Assembly: GCF_042767895.1 (NCBI RefSeq)
Contig: NC_091561.1
Span: 16,573,405 to 16,603,404, forward strand
Length of the DNA stretch: 30,000 nt
Direction of reading: 5' to 3'
Source: Penaeus vannamei
Taxonomy: Eukaryota > Arthropoda > Malacostraca > Decapoda > Penaeidae
Of this stretch, positions 1-12,319 are shown piece by piece. The notes beneath the pieces are model-generated. The model searched no databases. It worked only from the letters and a program-made list of their open reading frames with translations, and was not told the origin of the DNA. The position numbers were made by a program, and so were the translations under genes. Numbering within the stretch: position 1 is the first letter of the stretch; the number at the start of each line of letters is the position of its first letter.

Positions 1-14
1 ATTGGCAGACTTAC

Positions 15-23
15 GAGCTTCAT
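15..23 (-). CDS. RR-type cuticle protein copy 0, first coding exon only (partial)
   Basis: On the minus strand ATG (23-21) begins Met-Lys-Leu and is followed at once by the splice donor GTAAGT. This is the layout of exon 1 in the seven complete paralogs in the window, which read Met-Lys-Ile and then a donor. The rest of the gene lies beyond the left edge, so product and integrity cannot be judged. Its promoter and 5' leader are recognisably related to those of the other copies but more diverged, and the third residue is Leu instead of Ile. This suggests an older or less homogenised member. It would be divergent from copy 1, with about 3.1 kb between the two promoters. Confidence 0.6.
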
Positions 24-89
24 AACGGCGGAGGTAGTGGCGTCCCGGAGGGCTCGGCAGGTGACTGATGGAGGCCTCTCGTGCATCGC

Positions 90-124
90 TTTATATACCA
101 CGAGCCTCTGTCACGGTCAAGGTG
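90..124 (-). promoter_or_regulatory. Promoter of copy 0: TATA box and GTCAAGGTG motif
   Basis: On the minus strand a TATATAAA box (97-90) lies about 70 bp before the ATG. A GTCAAGGTG motif, read on the plus strand, occupies 116-124. Box and motif together span 35 bp, as in the other paralogs. The leader is more diverged than in the other copies. Confidence 0.65.
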
Positions 125-231
125 ACACCATCACACGCACCCATGCATGGCACTACTGATGCTTTCACAGGGTGTGCAATGCATCTAAAGATTTTCATTT
201 AGTACACTGCTATGAGCCTTTAACTTTTAAC

Positions 232-281
232 TTTTTTTTTTTTTTTTTTTTTTTTTTTCTTTTTTTTTCTTTTTTTTTTTT
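232..281. repeat. Poly(T) tract
   Basis: A nearly pure T run of about 50 bp with two single-C interruptions. The flanks (98-231 and 282-468) are AT-rich, with no gene or motif recognised. Confidence 0.9.
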
Positions 282-463
282 AGCTGTAAGTGATCGTGTA
301 CTCAAATACCAGAAGATCTGCCCTTGAAATAAGGAAAGTAAAATAAGAAAATCCGATTGTCCAAGAAAGATGACAAGACAACGTGGGGCATTCTCTTACC
401 GTTAATCGCAAAATCGATTCGGCATTTGTCTTTTCGTTTCATCACATTCTACACGAGACGAGG

Positions 464-774
<311 letters not shown>

Positions 775-915
775 GGAATTTATATCTATTTCGGTCTTAT
801 TAATAAGTGTCTATTGAGGCTGACTTTTTGAGAAAAGAAAAGAAACGGAAGTAACGAATAAAGCTAATGAATAACTATATATTTCTCACTTGTATTTTCC
901 CCCATGTATTGCTAT

Positions 916-1367
916 TTTGTTATATTTATCACTGTCATCATCACTATTATTATTGTTACAATTATTATTGCTATTATTATTACTATCATTATTGTCATGA
1001 ATAATGATAAGGGTAATGGCAATAATAGTAATATCTAAATCATCATTATCATGGGTATTACTGTTATTACTTTAATACCATTGGTATTATGATTATCATT
1101 ATTGTCATTATCATTAGTAATATTATCATTATTATTATCATTATTACTATTATCATTGCCATGAACATCCCTGTTATTAATATTTTGATTATCATTATCA
1201 TTATTATTACTATTAATATTATTATATTTCTTCTTGTTAGTATCATTATCATTATAATGAATATTCCTATCATTATCATTGTTTTTATTATTATCATTAC
1301 TGTTATAATCATTATTATTTCTAGTATTATTACATATATATACTTGTCAATGTCCTTATTGGATTTA

Positions 1368-1431
<64 letters not shown>

Positions 1432-2210
1432 CATTATTATTTTTATTGTTGTTGTTGTTGTTATTATTATTATCCTTATATCCTTATTATTATGATTATC
1501 ATTTTAAGTATTACAGTTACCATTATTGTTGTTATTAAGATCGTTATCAATATTATCATCAATATTACTATCATCAATATTATTATCATCATTATCATTA
1601 CTACTATTATTACCATTATCATTATAATTTTTGTTATCATTATCATTATTATCAATGCTATTGTTATCATCATTATGACATTTTCACTTTTTCATCAATA
1701 CCATGATCAACATTATATTCATAATCATCAATGCTAACTGCTGTTGTATAAGGACAGCATGTACTTGAATGTGTTCGTTGTAATATCTGACGTAACGTCT
1801 ATACAATACGTATCTTTTTAAACCAGAAAACTTTAAAACCAGTTTGTTACGATTAACATGAATATCAGTTACCTTTGTATTGTCATCATGAGCATTGTTA
1901 TTGTTATCGTCATTATCACCATTTCCGGTAATATTACTCTTAGCATTATCATCGTTGTTGTCACTTTTTGTTGTTAAAAAATATATTGCAAATATCATCA
2001 GCATTGTTGGTTGATGTTGATGTGTTATTATTGTTATTGGAATTATTACCATTTATATCATCTTTATTCTTGTTATTGGAACACAGGATTCATCAATATT
2101 GTTGTTATTGTTATCATTATCATTATTATTATTACTATTATTATTATCATTATTACCATTCTTGTTATCATTATTGTGTTTATTATCTAGGAATATCATT
2201 ATTGTTGTAA
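916..2210. repeat. Degenerate ATT/ATC trinucleotide domain
   Basis: The plus strand is an imperfect array of ATT, ATC, ACT and GTT units. A purer (ATT)n stretch lies at about 1369-1430. A less repetitive island at about 1741-1860 contains no recognisable gene. Open frames here are Ile/Met/Leu/Tyr homopolymers and are not believed to be coding. Confidence 0.9.
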
Positions 2211-2260
2211 TTACTAAAAGGTGAAATTCAACAAGCAGACCATAGTAGAAAAAAATTGTA

Positions 2261-2800
<540 letters not shown>

Positions 2801-2829
2801 GAGAGTGAGATGGAGAAAAAAATGAGAGA

Positions 2830-3220
2830 AGAATAAGAAATAGAAGTTCCCATGATTTCGAAAAGATAATGTCTGATAACAGAAAGCAACAAAAAAATAA
2901 ATCATGCTAAATATATGTCCTCGATCTGATGACGTGTAAATCCTCTTTTGGCTATATATGAAATTTGTAAAAGATCAAAATGGATTGCCAAGAGGTCTAC
3001 TAATTTCATAGTGGGAAATTACCAGGCTTGATCTCTTCTTTTCTTCAGGTCTAAATACTGACGAGTGGGGCCTAATAATCTAATAAGAAAAAAATATGCA
3101 AGATTAAATGCAATTCGTAGTTCTATTCCTCAAAAATATAATACTTATTCAGACACGACCTCACTTACACCGGTAAGCACTATCATGTTGCATAAGAGAA
3201 CTTACGTGGGAGGCAGTGAT
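2830..3220. other. Upstream flank of copy 1
   Basis: AT-rich non-repetitive DNA between the GA block and the copy 1 promoter. Near 3208-3225 it contains a variant of a second conserved upstream block seen in most copies (core CGTGGG, followed by GGCAGTGATGATG). Nothing else is recognised. Confidence 0.5.
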
Positions 3221-3225
3221 GATGC

Positions 3226-3260
3226 CACCTTGACCGAAGCACTTCCACTTGGTATATAAA
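3226..3260 (+). promoter_or_regulatory. Promoter of copy 1: CACCTTGACC motif and TATA box
   Basis: TATATAAA lies at 3253-3260. CACCTTGACC at 3226-3235 is the reverse complement of GGTCAAGGTG. A TCATT initiator-like pentamer occurs about 30 bp after the TATA box, in 3281-3290, so the leader would be about 45 nt. The arrangement matches all minus-strand copies. Confidence 0.8.
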
Positions 3261-3326
3261 GCTCGGTTCGAGAGAACGGTATCATTCACCTCATAAGCCA
3301 TTCGATTCACCACACCCTCCACTGCC

Positions 3327-4108
3327 ATGAAGATCGTAAGACCACGAAAGAACTGTGCATAATACCGTATATGAAGGTGGAATAACTGAGAAAATTCTCA
3401 CCGGACGATAATACAACTGAATCAATACAATCATTTATTTCATTCCTTTCAGATTGTATTCGCCGCAGTTGTATCAGTCTGTCTGGCTGACAGACTGCCC
3501 AGTCATTTCGGCTATGTCTCTCCACAACCTCCTTCAATCTTCAGGTCGCGACCTGCATCTCGTCCTTCCTTTTCCGCCCAAAGACCTGCTCCCCAGCCAA
3601 TTTACTCCGCCCCAAGATCTGCTCCCGGACCACTAGTGCCCATCCTTGTGGACGACCGCGTCCACCCCGACGCCGCCGGTGCTTACAGCTTCAATGTTGA
3701 GACCGGTGACGGCATCTCACGCCAGGAAAGCGGATCGCCTATTCCCGCCAAGGAGGGTCCCGTCACGGCCATGTCCGGATCCTACTCGTGAGTGTCCCTA
3801 TTTGTTTCATCAAGATTCTGTTGATATAGGAATACGACTATTCATTTGAAAAACATCATATGTTAACCCAATCCATCTTTTTCAGCTTCACCCTTCCTGA
3901 CGGACAACAGTTTGAGCTTCGCTTCGTAGCTGACGAGAACGGCTTCCAGCCTCAGTCGCCCTTCCTTCCCGTGGCGCCAGCCTTCCCTCATCCCATCCCC
4001 GCTCACGCCCTCAGGCAAATCGAGCGCGCCCGTCAAGGACCTTCTCAGGGATACAGCGCCCCTTCTCGTCCTTCTCGCCCTTCGAATGCCTACGGCTTTC
4101 CTCAGTAA
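3327..4108 (+). CDS. RR-type cuticle protein, copy 1
   Basis: Exons are 3327-3335, 3453-3787 and 3886-4108, giving 188 residues. Donors are GTAAG and GTGAGT; acceptors end in TTTCAG and TTTTTCAG. It would be a secreted structural protein of the exoskeleton or arthrodial membrane that binds chitin through an RR (chitin_bind_4) domain. This is the only plus-strand copy, convergent with copy 2. Its exon 2 is 6 nt shorter than in the other copies because two codons (Ser-His) are missing from the linker after the signal peptide. It also has a few unique residues there, such as SAQRP and QPIYS. Its intron 2 resembles those of copies 4, 5 and 6, whereas its C-terminus (NAYGFPQ) matches copy 2. The start is supported by TATA spacing, conservation and the adjoining signal peptide. 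An out-of-frame open frame beginning at 3454 is not the product. Confidence 0.92.
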
Positions 4109-4206
4109 AGCTTTCTAGTATCGAAATGATACTGGATTATCACATGTTATATTATTTATAACGATTTTGATGGTGTACAAAATGTTACATGTAACGAAAT
4201 TTTACT

Positions 4207-4212
4207 AATAAA
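4207..4212 (+). terminator. Polyadenylation signal of copy 1
   Basis: AATAAA about 99 bp after the stop codon, a distance shared with the paralogs. Confidence 0.75.
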
Positions 4213-5946
4213 AACGTGAAAAAGGAAACAAGTGCCTATATCACATCCTTTTACATTTATAATTTGGGTGTGTCAAACAGCGTTATTATTCATTAATCGA
4301 CGTTATATATTTGTAATCCGCCCTATCAAAGGTGACAACGGCTGACACATCAAGCCTATCCCTTATCTCTTATAATTTATTCTATTTTATTTATTTATTT
4401 TTTAATTAAATATCTGTGATGGTTTTGCAGTCACTGCATATGCTGTATTATTATAATCATGATTACTTTGAACGCAGTGTCACTATCATCACCATTACTA
4501 TTAAAGAAATGGCGATACAACATTTTGATGTTACTTTTACCATCACCAGTACTCACATGATGGTAAAAGTTTGTATGTTTGATATTGTGTATTGGAAATA
4601 GCTACAGATGAAGAAAGGCAGACTTTCTTTGAAAAAACGGAAAAGCCATAGGAGTTTTTATAAATAAGGACATAGATAAGGACTATTGTAACCATCTTTT
4701 ATTTTTATTATATTTTCATTATTGTCATCAGTAATCATTATTGTTGTTTTTAGTATCACAATATTTATCATGCTTATATCTCATAATTATCATCATAATA
4801 AAATAATTTTTTTTCGAAAGTAGCACGTAAAATAATGGAAGAGTATGGATTCGACACATTTTAAAAACCTTTAGGCATAATGGCAGAATGTAAATGTAAA
4901 AGAAACATTTGATATAATAAATCGGTCTCATTACTCCGGATATTTCATAACGAATGATCTAACTGAATAAGAACATGATGAGAGATAAGGTAAATCTAGT
5001 AAAAGTAGGTTTACTTTCTAGAACTGTTACGCGATGCAAAAGAAATGCGCAAAATTGTTGCGAATAATGTATCAGAATATATTACATTAGCACTTTAAAT
5101 ACTACCACACTTTAACCAAGAAAAGCTATATGCATTAATTAAAAGGGTGAAAGAGAGAAGGGCCCTGTCTCGTTTAATGGGCGCCCTCGCTTTGTCAAAG
5201 ATCATGGGCGGGAATGGGGGTACGGCTGACTAAGGTTGATATTCTCCATTATCTTCTCTCGGTTCCTTCCGTGAAGGATTACCGCAGAGGATATCTGTCT
5301 CCATTTGACTCTTCTCCGCAACTTCCTCTGTCACAGAAACCACCCGCCACACCAGCCATAAACGTACTCTCCGGCCTTTCTGTTCTGCTTTGTTTTTGCA
5401 TCCTCAGCATACTTTAAGCCGATATATTCCGCACCGCAGCCTAAACCACCTTCGTATCGTCTCTCACTTTGTTTCATACTGTCCTGTCTGCAATATCACT
5501 CTTATATACTGATTCCCAATTCTGTCCCTCATCACTCCTAAAAAAGTAAAATCGTACCACAGAATCTGGCCATTATTTCACCTTGTCATTACTGCTCACA
5601 AGCCAAACAGTATAACATGTCTTAAAACACTCCTGCAATCATTTCTTTTCACTCTTGCAGAACTACTTCAGACACAAATCACTCCTGTCATTCTTCTCCA
5701 ACTGCTGCCCGTGCTTGCACTCTCTCCCCATTTCTGCGTTATTTAGTTGGCCCTAGGCTTTTGAGCTTCTCCACCCTGACCGGCTGTACTTCGAGTGGCC
5801 GTGCCATCACGCCGCCCTACCATTGACACTTTCCCTTCTCAGAACCTGCTCTATAAGACAGTGTTATCCACGATTATTGTCCATAATTAACAGCTGTTTT
5901 TTTTCTGAAGGGTGTCTATAAAAGTACAAGTTAACTTCTAACTTGT
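4213..5946. other. Intergenic region between convergent copies 1 and 2
   Basis: About 1.7 kb without a credible gene. The left part (to about 5130) is AT-rich with scattered ATT/ATC units. The part at about 5140-5860 is more GC-balanced and not repetitive, with a few short open frames (for example about 67 residues from 5214) that lack a recognised domain. It could be decayed transposable-element sequence, but I could not assign a family. Confidence 0.5.
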
Positions 5947-5952
5947 TTTATT
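5947..5952 (-). terminator. Polyadenylation signal of copy 2
   Basis: TTTATT on the plus strand is AATAAA on the minus strand. It lies about 90 bp past the stop and is followed by TCGAA, as in several paralogs. Confidence 0.75.
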
Positions 5953-6040
5953 CGAAACGCTTTGGTATATGTAACGTTACACAATGCACCAAATAATAGG
6001 TAATGTAACATGAAATTTTCCTTATAAAAATTAGAAGGCT

Positions 6041-6807
6041 TTACTGAGGAAAGCCGTAGGCATTCGAAGGGCGAGAGGGTCGAGAAGGGGCGCTGTATCC
6101 CTGAGAAGGTCCTTGACGGGCGCGCTCGATTTGCCTGAGGGCGTGAGCGGGAATGGGATGAGGGAAGGCTGGCGCCACGGGAAGGAAGGGCGACTGAGGC
6201 TGGAAGCCGTTCTCGTCAGCTACGAAGCGAAGCTCAAACTGTTGTCCGTCAGGAAGGGTGAAGCTGAAAGAAATGGATTAATTGTATATGTCGTTTCGCA
6301 ATGAATAAAGTAGATATATTCCTTTATGAAATTAATTTTGATATAAGCAGCGACACTCACGTGTAGGATCCGGACATGGCCGTGACGGGACCCTCCTTGG
6401 CGGGAATAGGCGATCCACTTTCCTGGCGTGAGATGCCGTCACCGGTCTCAACATTGAAGCTGTAAGCGCCGGCGGCGTCGGGGTGGACGCGGTCGTCCAC
6501 AAGGATGGGCACTAGTGGTCCGGGAGCAGATCTTGGGGCGGAGTAGGTTGGCTGGGGAGCAGGTCTTGGGGCGGAAAAGGAAGGGCGAGATGCAGGTCGC
6601 GACCTGTGGCTGAAGGCTGAAGAAGGTTGAGGAGAGGTATAGCCGAAGTGACTGGGCAGTCTGTCAGCCAGACAGACTGATACAACTGCGGCGAATGCAA
6701 ACTGAAAAGTAAGAATAAGATATTGTGTTGATTGAGTTGTCTTGCCCTTTTGCGAATGTTCTTACTGTTACTGTGCGAATTAAATTGTCTTGACTTACGA
6801 TCTTCAT
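6041..6807 (-). CDS. RR-type cuticle protein, copy 2
   Basis: Exons in transcript order are 6807-6799, 6701-6361 and 6263-6041, with stop TAA and 190 residues. Introns are 97 nt each. The signal peptide begins MKIFAFAAVVSVCLA. One visible substitution falls exactly on the exon 2/exon 3 junction: exon 2 ends TAC-AC instead of TAC-TC, so residue 117 is Thr instead of Ser at the start of the RR core; the donor GTGAGT is intact. The C-terminus reads NAYGFPQ, as in copy 1. Intron 1 is closely similar to that of copy 7 (apart from extra sequence in copy 7) while intron 2 is closely similar to that of copy 3. It is convergent with copy 1 and tail-to-head with copy 3. Confidence 0.92.
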
Positions 6808-6873
6808 GTCGGCGGAAGGTGTGGTGAGTCGAATGGCTCGGGAGGCGAGTGATGCCGGTCTCTCGAACCAAGC

Positions 6874-6908
6874 TTTATATACCAAGTGGAAATGCCTCGG
6901 TCAAGGTG
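6874..6908 (-). promoter_or_regulatory. Promoter of copy 2: TATA box and GTCAAGGTG motif
   Basis: TATATAAA on the minus strand at 6881-6874; GGTCAAGGTG (plus-strand reading) at 6899-6908. A TCACT initiator-like element (minus strand) lies at 6852-6848. The CGTGGG upstream block seen in other copies is degenerate here. Confidence 0.8.
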
Positions 6909-7194
6909 GCATCATCTCTATCAGCCATGCATTATGCAATATATATCGGTTAATGTTCACTTTGATATTCCTTGGTGTATTCTTTGATATTATTTCTGTC
7001 ATGCCATTGGACTCCTTCCATAGTTAATTACGAAAATCTGAATAAGAAAAGGGTTAGTTATTTTTTGCCAATTTTGCTCCATTTTTGACAAAATATTCAT
7101 CTTAAGAAAAACTATAATTTTCAAAACCAAAGACATTGTTCCTAATCACCCATCTTTAACTTCCAATATTAAATATTGAATATGTAATTAGTAT
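6909..7194. other. Upstream flank of copy 2
   Basis: AT-rich DNA between the promoter and the repeat domain. Nothing recognisable is seen. Confidence 0.4.
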
Positions 7195-10175
7195 AAATAG
7201 ATGATAATAAGAAAAAAATATAATGATAATAGCTACAATGATATGGTTGACAGTATGATAATAAGAATAACTAATAGCAACCAACCCTACTTCTATCACA
7301 GCTCCTAATGCTGATGTTGCTGATGCTACCATTAATGATAATGAGAACAATGTTAATGGTAATAAAAGTGACTATGTACATGATGGCAATAAAGAATGAT
7401 AATCATAAGAACACATGAAAATTAGGATGATGATAATGATAATAGTTTGACAATGTTATTACTACTAACAGCAACGACAACGAAAATGTACAGCGATTAC
7501 AACGATGAAAATAATAGTAATAACAATAATTAATGGCAAAAATGATAAAAATCATGATAGTGATAACTTTGACAATGATAATAGCATGGTGCTACTACTA
7601 ATAGTAAAGATGAAATAATAATGCTGATGATGATAATGTAATGATGATTTTAATGGTAATAAGAACAAAAATGATAGTGATGATGATAAAGATAAAAACA
7701 TTAGTAATGATAATAATGATTATGATAACAATAATGGTAATAATAAAGATTATTACGATAATTATAATAATAATATTAATGATAGTAATAATGATAATTA
7801 CGATAATGATAATAATGGCAATGAGGATGATAATGATAATAGCAATAATAATAATCATCATTATTATTACCATTATCATTATTATCATTATCATGACAGC
7901 AATAACAATAGGCTTACAGTGATGATTATAACAATTGTATTGAAAATGTAAACGATGATGACGAGGATGATAATAATGATAACAAAAATAATAATTATGA
8001 TGATAATGGTAATAATAATATTGATAATGATAATAACAAAAACAATAATGATAATGATAATAGTAATAATAGAATGATAATAATAATGATGCTGATAATA
8101 GCAATGACAATGATAGTAACACTAATGATAACAACAATAATATTAACATTGATGATTATTGTTGCTATTTTACTATCACTGTTATTATTATCATTATTGC
8201 TTTCATCATTTTCACTATATTCATTTCCATGATAATTATCATTATACTAATTTTATCCTTATAGATATTATCATTATTACCATCATTAGTACTGTTAATA
8301 TTATCATCATCATTGTTATCATAACATTATTAATAACATTACCATTATCATTGTCATCATAATTATTTTCATTATTCTCGTTATCATTACCGTTAGTATT
8401 ATCATTATTGTTATCATTATCATAAATATCATCATCATTATTATCAATAAAGATAACTACTATTATCCTTTTGTTATTGATATGTTATCATTACCAATAT
8501 CATCATTCGCGTTATACTAACGATGATCATTATCATAACTGATAATAACCAGAAGAAAGGTATTGATTACTGTAATAACAATGATTAAGATAATAACACC
8601 ACCAGTGAATAGCACCAGTAATAATGATAGTGATGATGTCAATGATAATCATAGTGATGATGGTAACTAAAATCTATAATGGTAAAGATGAATAATAAGG
8701 ATGATAACAAAAACAATGATAATGATAAAGATAATGATAATAGTAATTATAATGATAATGATGATAATATGATAATAATGATAATAGTAGCAATAATGAT
8801 AATGTTGACAATAGCAATAATGATAATGTTAACAATAGCAATAATGATAATGTTAACAATAGCAATAATGATGATGATAATGATAATAATTACTGTTTAG
8901 TAAGAATAGATTTAGTAGTAATGATAAGGATAATGACAATGATAATGATGGTTATGAAGATAATAGTAAAAATTACAGTGGTAATGATAATAATGATGGT
9001 GATAACAATGATACTGATAATGATGATAATGATAATAATTGTAATGATAATAATAACAATGATAACAACAATAATAATAACAACAATAATAATAACAACG
9101 ATAATAGTTTTGATAATAATAATGATAATGATGATGGTAATGATACAAATGCTAATGCTACTACTAACAATAATTATTATAACAATAAGAATATTAGTAA
9201 TGGCGATAATAATAATGATAATGATGAAAATAGTAGTAATAATGAAATTAATAATAACAATAGAAATGATAATCATAATAGCAATGATAATAATGATGAT
9301 AAGATAATGATAAGGATAATGATATCAACGATATTAATAAAAACTGTACTGTAATGACAATAATTGAAATATTGATAATATTATGATAGTGTTCATGCTA
9401 TAGATTATGATAATTAAAGATGTTTCAATGATGATAAGAAAAAAATAATAGTAGTAATGATAACAACAATAACTATAGTAAAGCTAATAGTATTAAGAAT
9501 AACACTACCACCAACAACAATAATAATCATAGACATAAAGAGAATGATTACAAAATCAACAACAATAATAATGGTAATGATAATGGTGAGTTTAATGGTG
9601 ATAACTATCATCATTATTTTCATTATTATCATCATTAACATTACCACTATTACCATTATCAGCACCATCATCATTATCTTCGTTATCATTATTGTTATTA
9701 TTATCATTTCTATCATTACTATTATCATTGATATAATTACCATCACCATCATTATTATGATAATGATGATAATGATGATATTGATAATGATAATAATGAT
9801 GATAGTCATCATTATTAGCATTATTGTTATCATTGTTATCATCATTATGGTTATTTTTATCATCTTTATAATTATTATCAGTACTATTTTCATTGTTTTT
9901 ATCATCATTCTGATAATGATAATGATCATAGAAAATGACATTACCCAGAATAAGATATACTCATTATGATAACGGAATTGACACCATAATAGCAATATTG
10001 ATATTAATACTAAAAATGGTAATGATAACCATGACAAAAACTGTAGTAGTAAATAATGAAATGAACAATAAAAAGCATAATAATAGAAATAATAATAATG
10101 ATAATGGTATTCGTAATAACAAAAAGAGAAAGAAAGAAAGAAAAAGATATATATATATATTGATAATGACAAATA
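7195..10175. repeat. 3-kb degenerate GATAAT/ATTATC repeat domain
   Basis: Imperfect trinucleotide-type repeats fill about 3 kb. The plus strand reads mostly GATAAT/AACAAT-like at about 7200-7860, 7920-8150, 8560-9590, 9760-9812 and after 9912. It reads ATTATC-like at about 7860-7900, 8150-8500, 9600-9745 and 9813-9911. These strand switches make large imperfect inverted repeats. Higher-order units are visible, including a 24-bp unit three times at 8789-8860. A short (TA)n lies near 10147-10160. The open frames are Ile/Leu/Tyr/Asn/Asp-rich repeat translations and are judged non-coding. Confidence 0.9.
8789..8860. repeat. 24-bp minisatellite, three tandem copies
   Basis: The unit begins AGCAATAATGATAATGTT and is followed by GACAAT or AACAAT. 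It is repeated at 8789-8812, 8813-8836 and 8837-8860 with one substitution, then a partial copy. It is a higher-order repeat inside the GATAAT domain. Confidence 0.9.
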
Positions 10176-10925
10176 TTGTCATAAGAACGACGATGATACC
10201 GGTGATAGTGATAATGATTCAGGATGGCATTGATGAACAACGTAAGAACAATGGCTTCAGTCAATGCAACAGTAACGACAAACTAAAACCTATTATTCTT
10301 AGCATGATCAAAAGCATAATATTTGACCGCGTTGACGTCGACGGTGGTTTTGATGTTAATTCTTAGTAATGAACAATGATATCATAATTATTTTATGCTG
10401 TTTAGTGATAAATAAGGGTGGTGTTGAAGTTGGTTATGATTATGTACCTTAATCTGTAAGTGAATTTACAGTCGGATACTAGGACAGCTCAGCCAGCATA
10501 GAAATTTAATTAATATTATCAGTTTGTATAGTCAGTCTCATTCGATCATATTAATGGCAATTCAATACTAATAAAGATGGTGAAAACTGTTTTAGTCAAA
10601 AAAAAAAAAAAAAAAAAATGCGACAAGTATAATGGTAATGATGTTGAAGGTAATGGTAATGGTAATATCAACTAAATATTATAAATTAAAAACGATACAT
10701 ACGACACAAAGAAATATGAGAATAGCAAAGATAATAATATGAACTTCAATAACCTCGTTACTTGATTGTAAGATCAAAGAAAACATTAAAATATATAAAA
10801 ATCGTTTAACAGCGACTGAATACAAATCTAGATCAATATCTAGAGACATTCATCTAAATAGATTTACTATAATGTCGAAGTAGAAGGATATGCATTATAA
10901 AATACAGCTCGCCTTTTTTAGTCAT
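10176..10925. other. Downstream flank of copy 3 with A21 tract
   Basis: Non-coding, AT-rich. It contains an A-run of 21 at 10598-10618. A segment at about 10457-10500 is similar to blocks at 13953-14000, 17914-17961 and 26311-26356. No gene is seen. Confidence 0.6.
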
Positions 10926-10931
10926 TTTATT
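10926..10931 (-). terminator. Polyadenylation signal of copy 3
   Basis: AATAAA on the minus strand, about 86 bp after the stop codon. Confidence 0.75.
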
Positions 10932-11016
10932 CGAAACAACATTTTACAGCGCATTAAAATCGATATAAATAATATAACCTGAAATATCCTCGAGTAATTT
11001 TTGACATTAAGAGTTT

Positions 11017-11798
11017 CTATTGAGGAAAGCCATAGGAATTCGAAGGGCGAGAGGGTCGAGAAGGGGCGCTGTATCCCTGAGAAGGTCCTTGACGGGCGCG
11101 TTCGATTTGCCTGAGGGCATGGGCGGGAATGGGATGAGGGAAGGCTGGCGCCACGGGAAGGAAGGGCGACTGAGGCTGGAAGCCGTTCTCGTCAGCTACG
11201 AAGCGAAGCTCGAACTGCTGTCCGTCAGGAAGGGTGAAGCTGAAAGAGATGGATTAATTGTATATGTCGTTTCGCAATGAATAAAGCAAAGATATATTTC
11301 TTTGTGAAATTAATTTTGATATAAGCAGCGACACTCACGAGTAGGATCCGGACATGGCCGTGACAGGACCCTCCTTGGCGGGAATAGGCGATCCACTTTC
11401 CTGGCGTGAGATGCCGTCACCGGTCTCAACATTGAAGCTGTAAGCGCCGGCGGCGTCGGGGTGGACGCGGTCGTCCACAAGGATGGGCACTATTGGTCCG
11501 GGAGCAGATCTTGGGGCGGAGTAGGTTGGCTGGGGAGCAGGTCTTGGGGCGGAAAAGGAAGGGCGAGATGCAGGTCGCGACCTGTGGCTGAAGGCTGAAG
11601 AAGGTTGAGGAGAGGCATAGCCGAAGTGACTGGGCAGTCTGTCAGCCAGACAGACTGATACAAGTGCGGCGAATACGAACTGAAAAAAAGGAAAAATGTT
11701 ATTGTGCTGGCAAGTCGTTTCAAAATCCGACATGATTTAGATCTTTGGGAATTTCTTCTTAACCAATATTCAATATATTGCTGATTTACGATCTTCAT
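11017..11798 (-). CDS. RR-type cuticle protein, copy 3 (reference description of the family)
   Basis: Exons are 11798-11790, 11679-11339 and 11239-11017, with stop TAG and 190 residues. Residues 1-15 (MKIFVFAALVSVCLA) form a signal peptide with likely cleavage before Asp16-Arg17. Residues 16-65 are a Pro/Ser/Arg/Ala linker with motifs such as RPSFSAPRPAPQP and YSAPRSAPGP. Residues about 70-148 hold the RR domain: GAYSFNVETGDGI, then GSYSFTLPDG (114-123), FELRFVADENGF (126-137) and a Pro-rich close. The tail (149-190) carries Ser-Arg-Pro repeats. The ADENGF.P core with a preceding PDG is the chitin_bind_4 signature. The role in cuticle as a chitin-binding matrix protein follows from the family; the exact cuticle type (arthrodial or calcified) is not decidable here. 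Intron 1 starts GTAAAT instead of GTAAG; intron 2 starts GTGAGT. Intron 1 is like copies 4 and 5, intron 2 like copy 2. Confidence 0.93.
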
Positions 11799-11864
11799 GT
11801 CGGCGGAGGGTGTGGTGAGTCGAATGGCTCGGGAGGTGTGTGATGCCGGTCTCTCGAACCAAGC

Positions 11865-11898
11865 TTTATATACCAGTGGAAGAGTCAGGGTCAAGGTG
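11865..11898 (-). promoter_or_regulatory. Promoter of copy 3: TATA box and GTCAAGGTG motif
   Basis: TATATAAA (minus) at 11872-11865 and GGTCAAGGTG (plus-strand reading) at 11889-11898. A variant of the CGTGGG block follows at about 11910-11930. Confidence 0.8.
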
Positions 11899-12312
11899 GC
11901 AGCTCATTGCCACTCACGCAAGTTATCTATTGCAACATTCGAGTACATGTAAAACTTCTCGTCAGTTAATAAATTGTTCTAAGGAATCATGCGCACAGTA
12001 CAACGGAAATTGGCATTATTACCACGAAGTTTATAAAATATTTAACCTTTCATTTGTTTGCTTGTATCGCAAAACTGAAGAAAGAGAGGAAGAACTGGAA
12101 ATGTTTCAGAAAATGGTAAGGCATTAACCTCCATCACTGACATTAGATTGGCAGTGAATCCGTCGATTTGAAAGCAATATACATACATATATAATAAGTA
12201 TTATTAAAGTCTACTTCATCATCTCTTTAACTGTCAGTTTCATAATCTATTCCTCTGTCTTTTCCCGTTTTCAGTTTCCCTTTATCGTTGTTTTATTTTA
12301 TTTTTGTCACAT
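11899..12312. other. Upstream flank of copy 3 up to the duplication breakpoint
   Basis: AT-rich, non-coding. The part at about 12210-12312 (pyrimidine-rich) is similar to the upstream flanks of copies 4 and 5 (about 15500-15600 and 19430-19530), so copies 3, 4 and 5 share ancestry beyond their coding exons. Confidence 0.55.
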
Positions 12313-12319
12313 ACGTAAA

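Noticed and set aside
3646..3849. Recurrent 60-160 residue frame beginning MWTTASTPTPP in exon 2 of several copies
   Set aside because: It is an alternate frame of the conserved exon 2, out of frame with the signal peptide and the RR domain. It persists only because the exon is conserved and GC-rich.
5214..5417. 67-residue frame in the region between copies 1 and 2
   Set aside because: It is short, has no recognisable motif, no paralog and no splice or promoter context.
7598..8149. 183-residue Ile/Leu/Tyr-rich frame and similar frames (for example 9414-10172, 12817-13677, 16944-17726)
   Set aside because: GATAAT/ATTATC repeats avoid stops in some frames. The apparent membrane-protein character is an artefact of repeat composition, and duplicate copies differ by frame-changing indels.
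8789..8860. Evenly spaced repeats that might suggest a CRISPR array
   Set aside because: The units are contiguous tandem minisatellites without spacers, in a eukaryotic context.
11020..11280. Antisense open frames over exon 3 (also at 6113, 18312, 22164 and 27811)
   Set aside because: They are the opposite strand of a conserved coding exon with no promoter, signal or domain.
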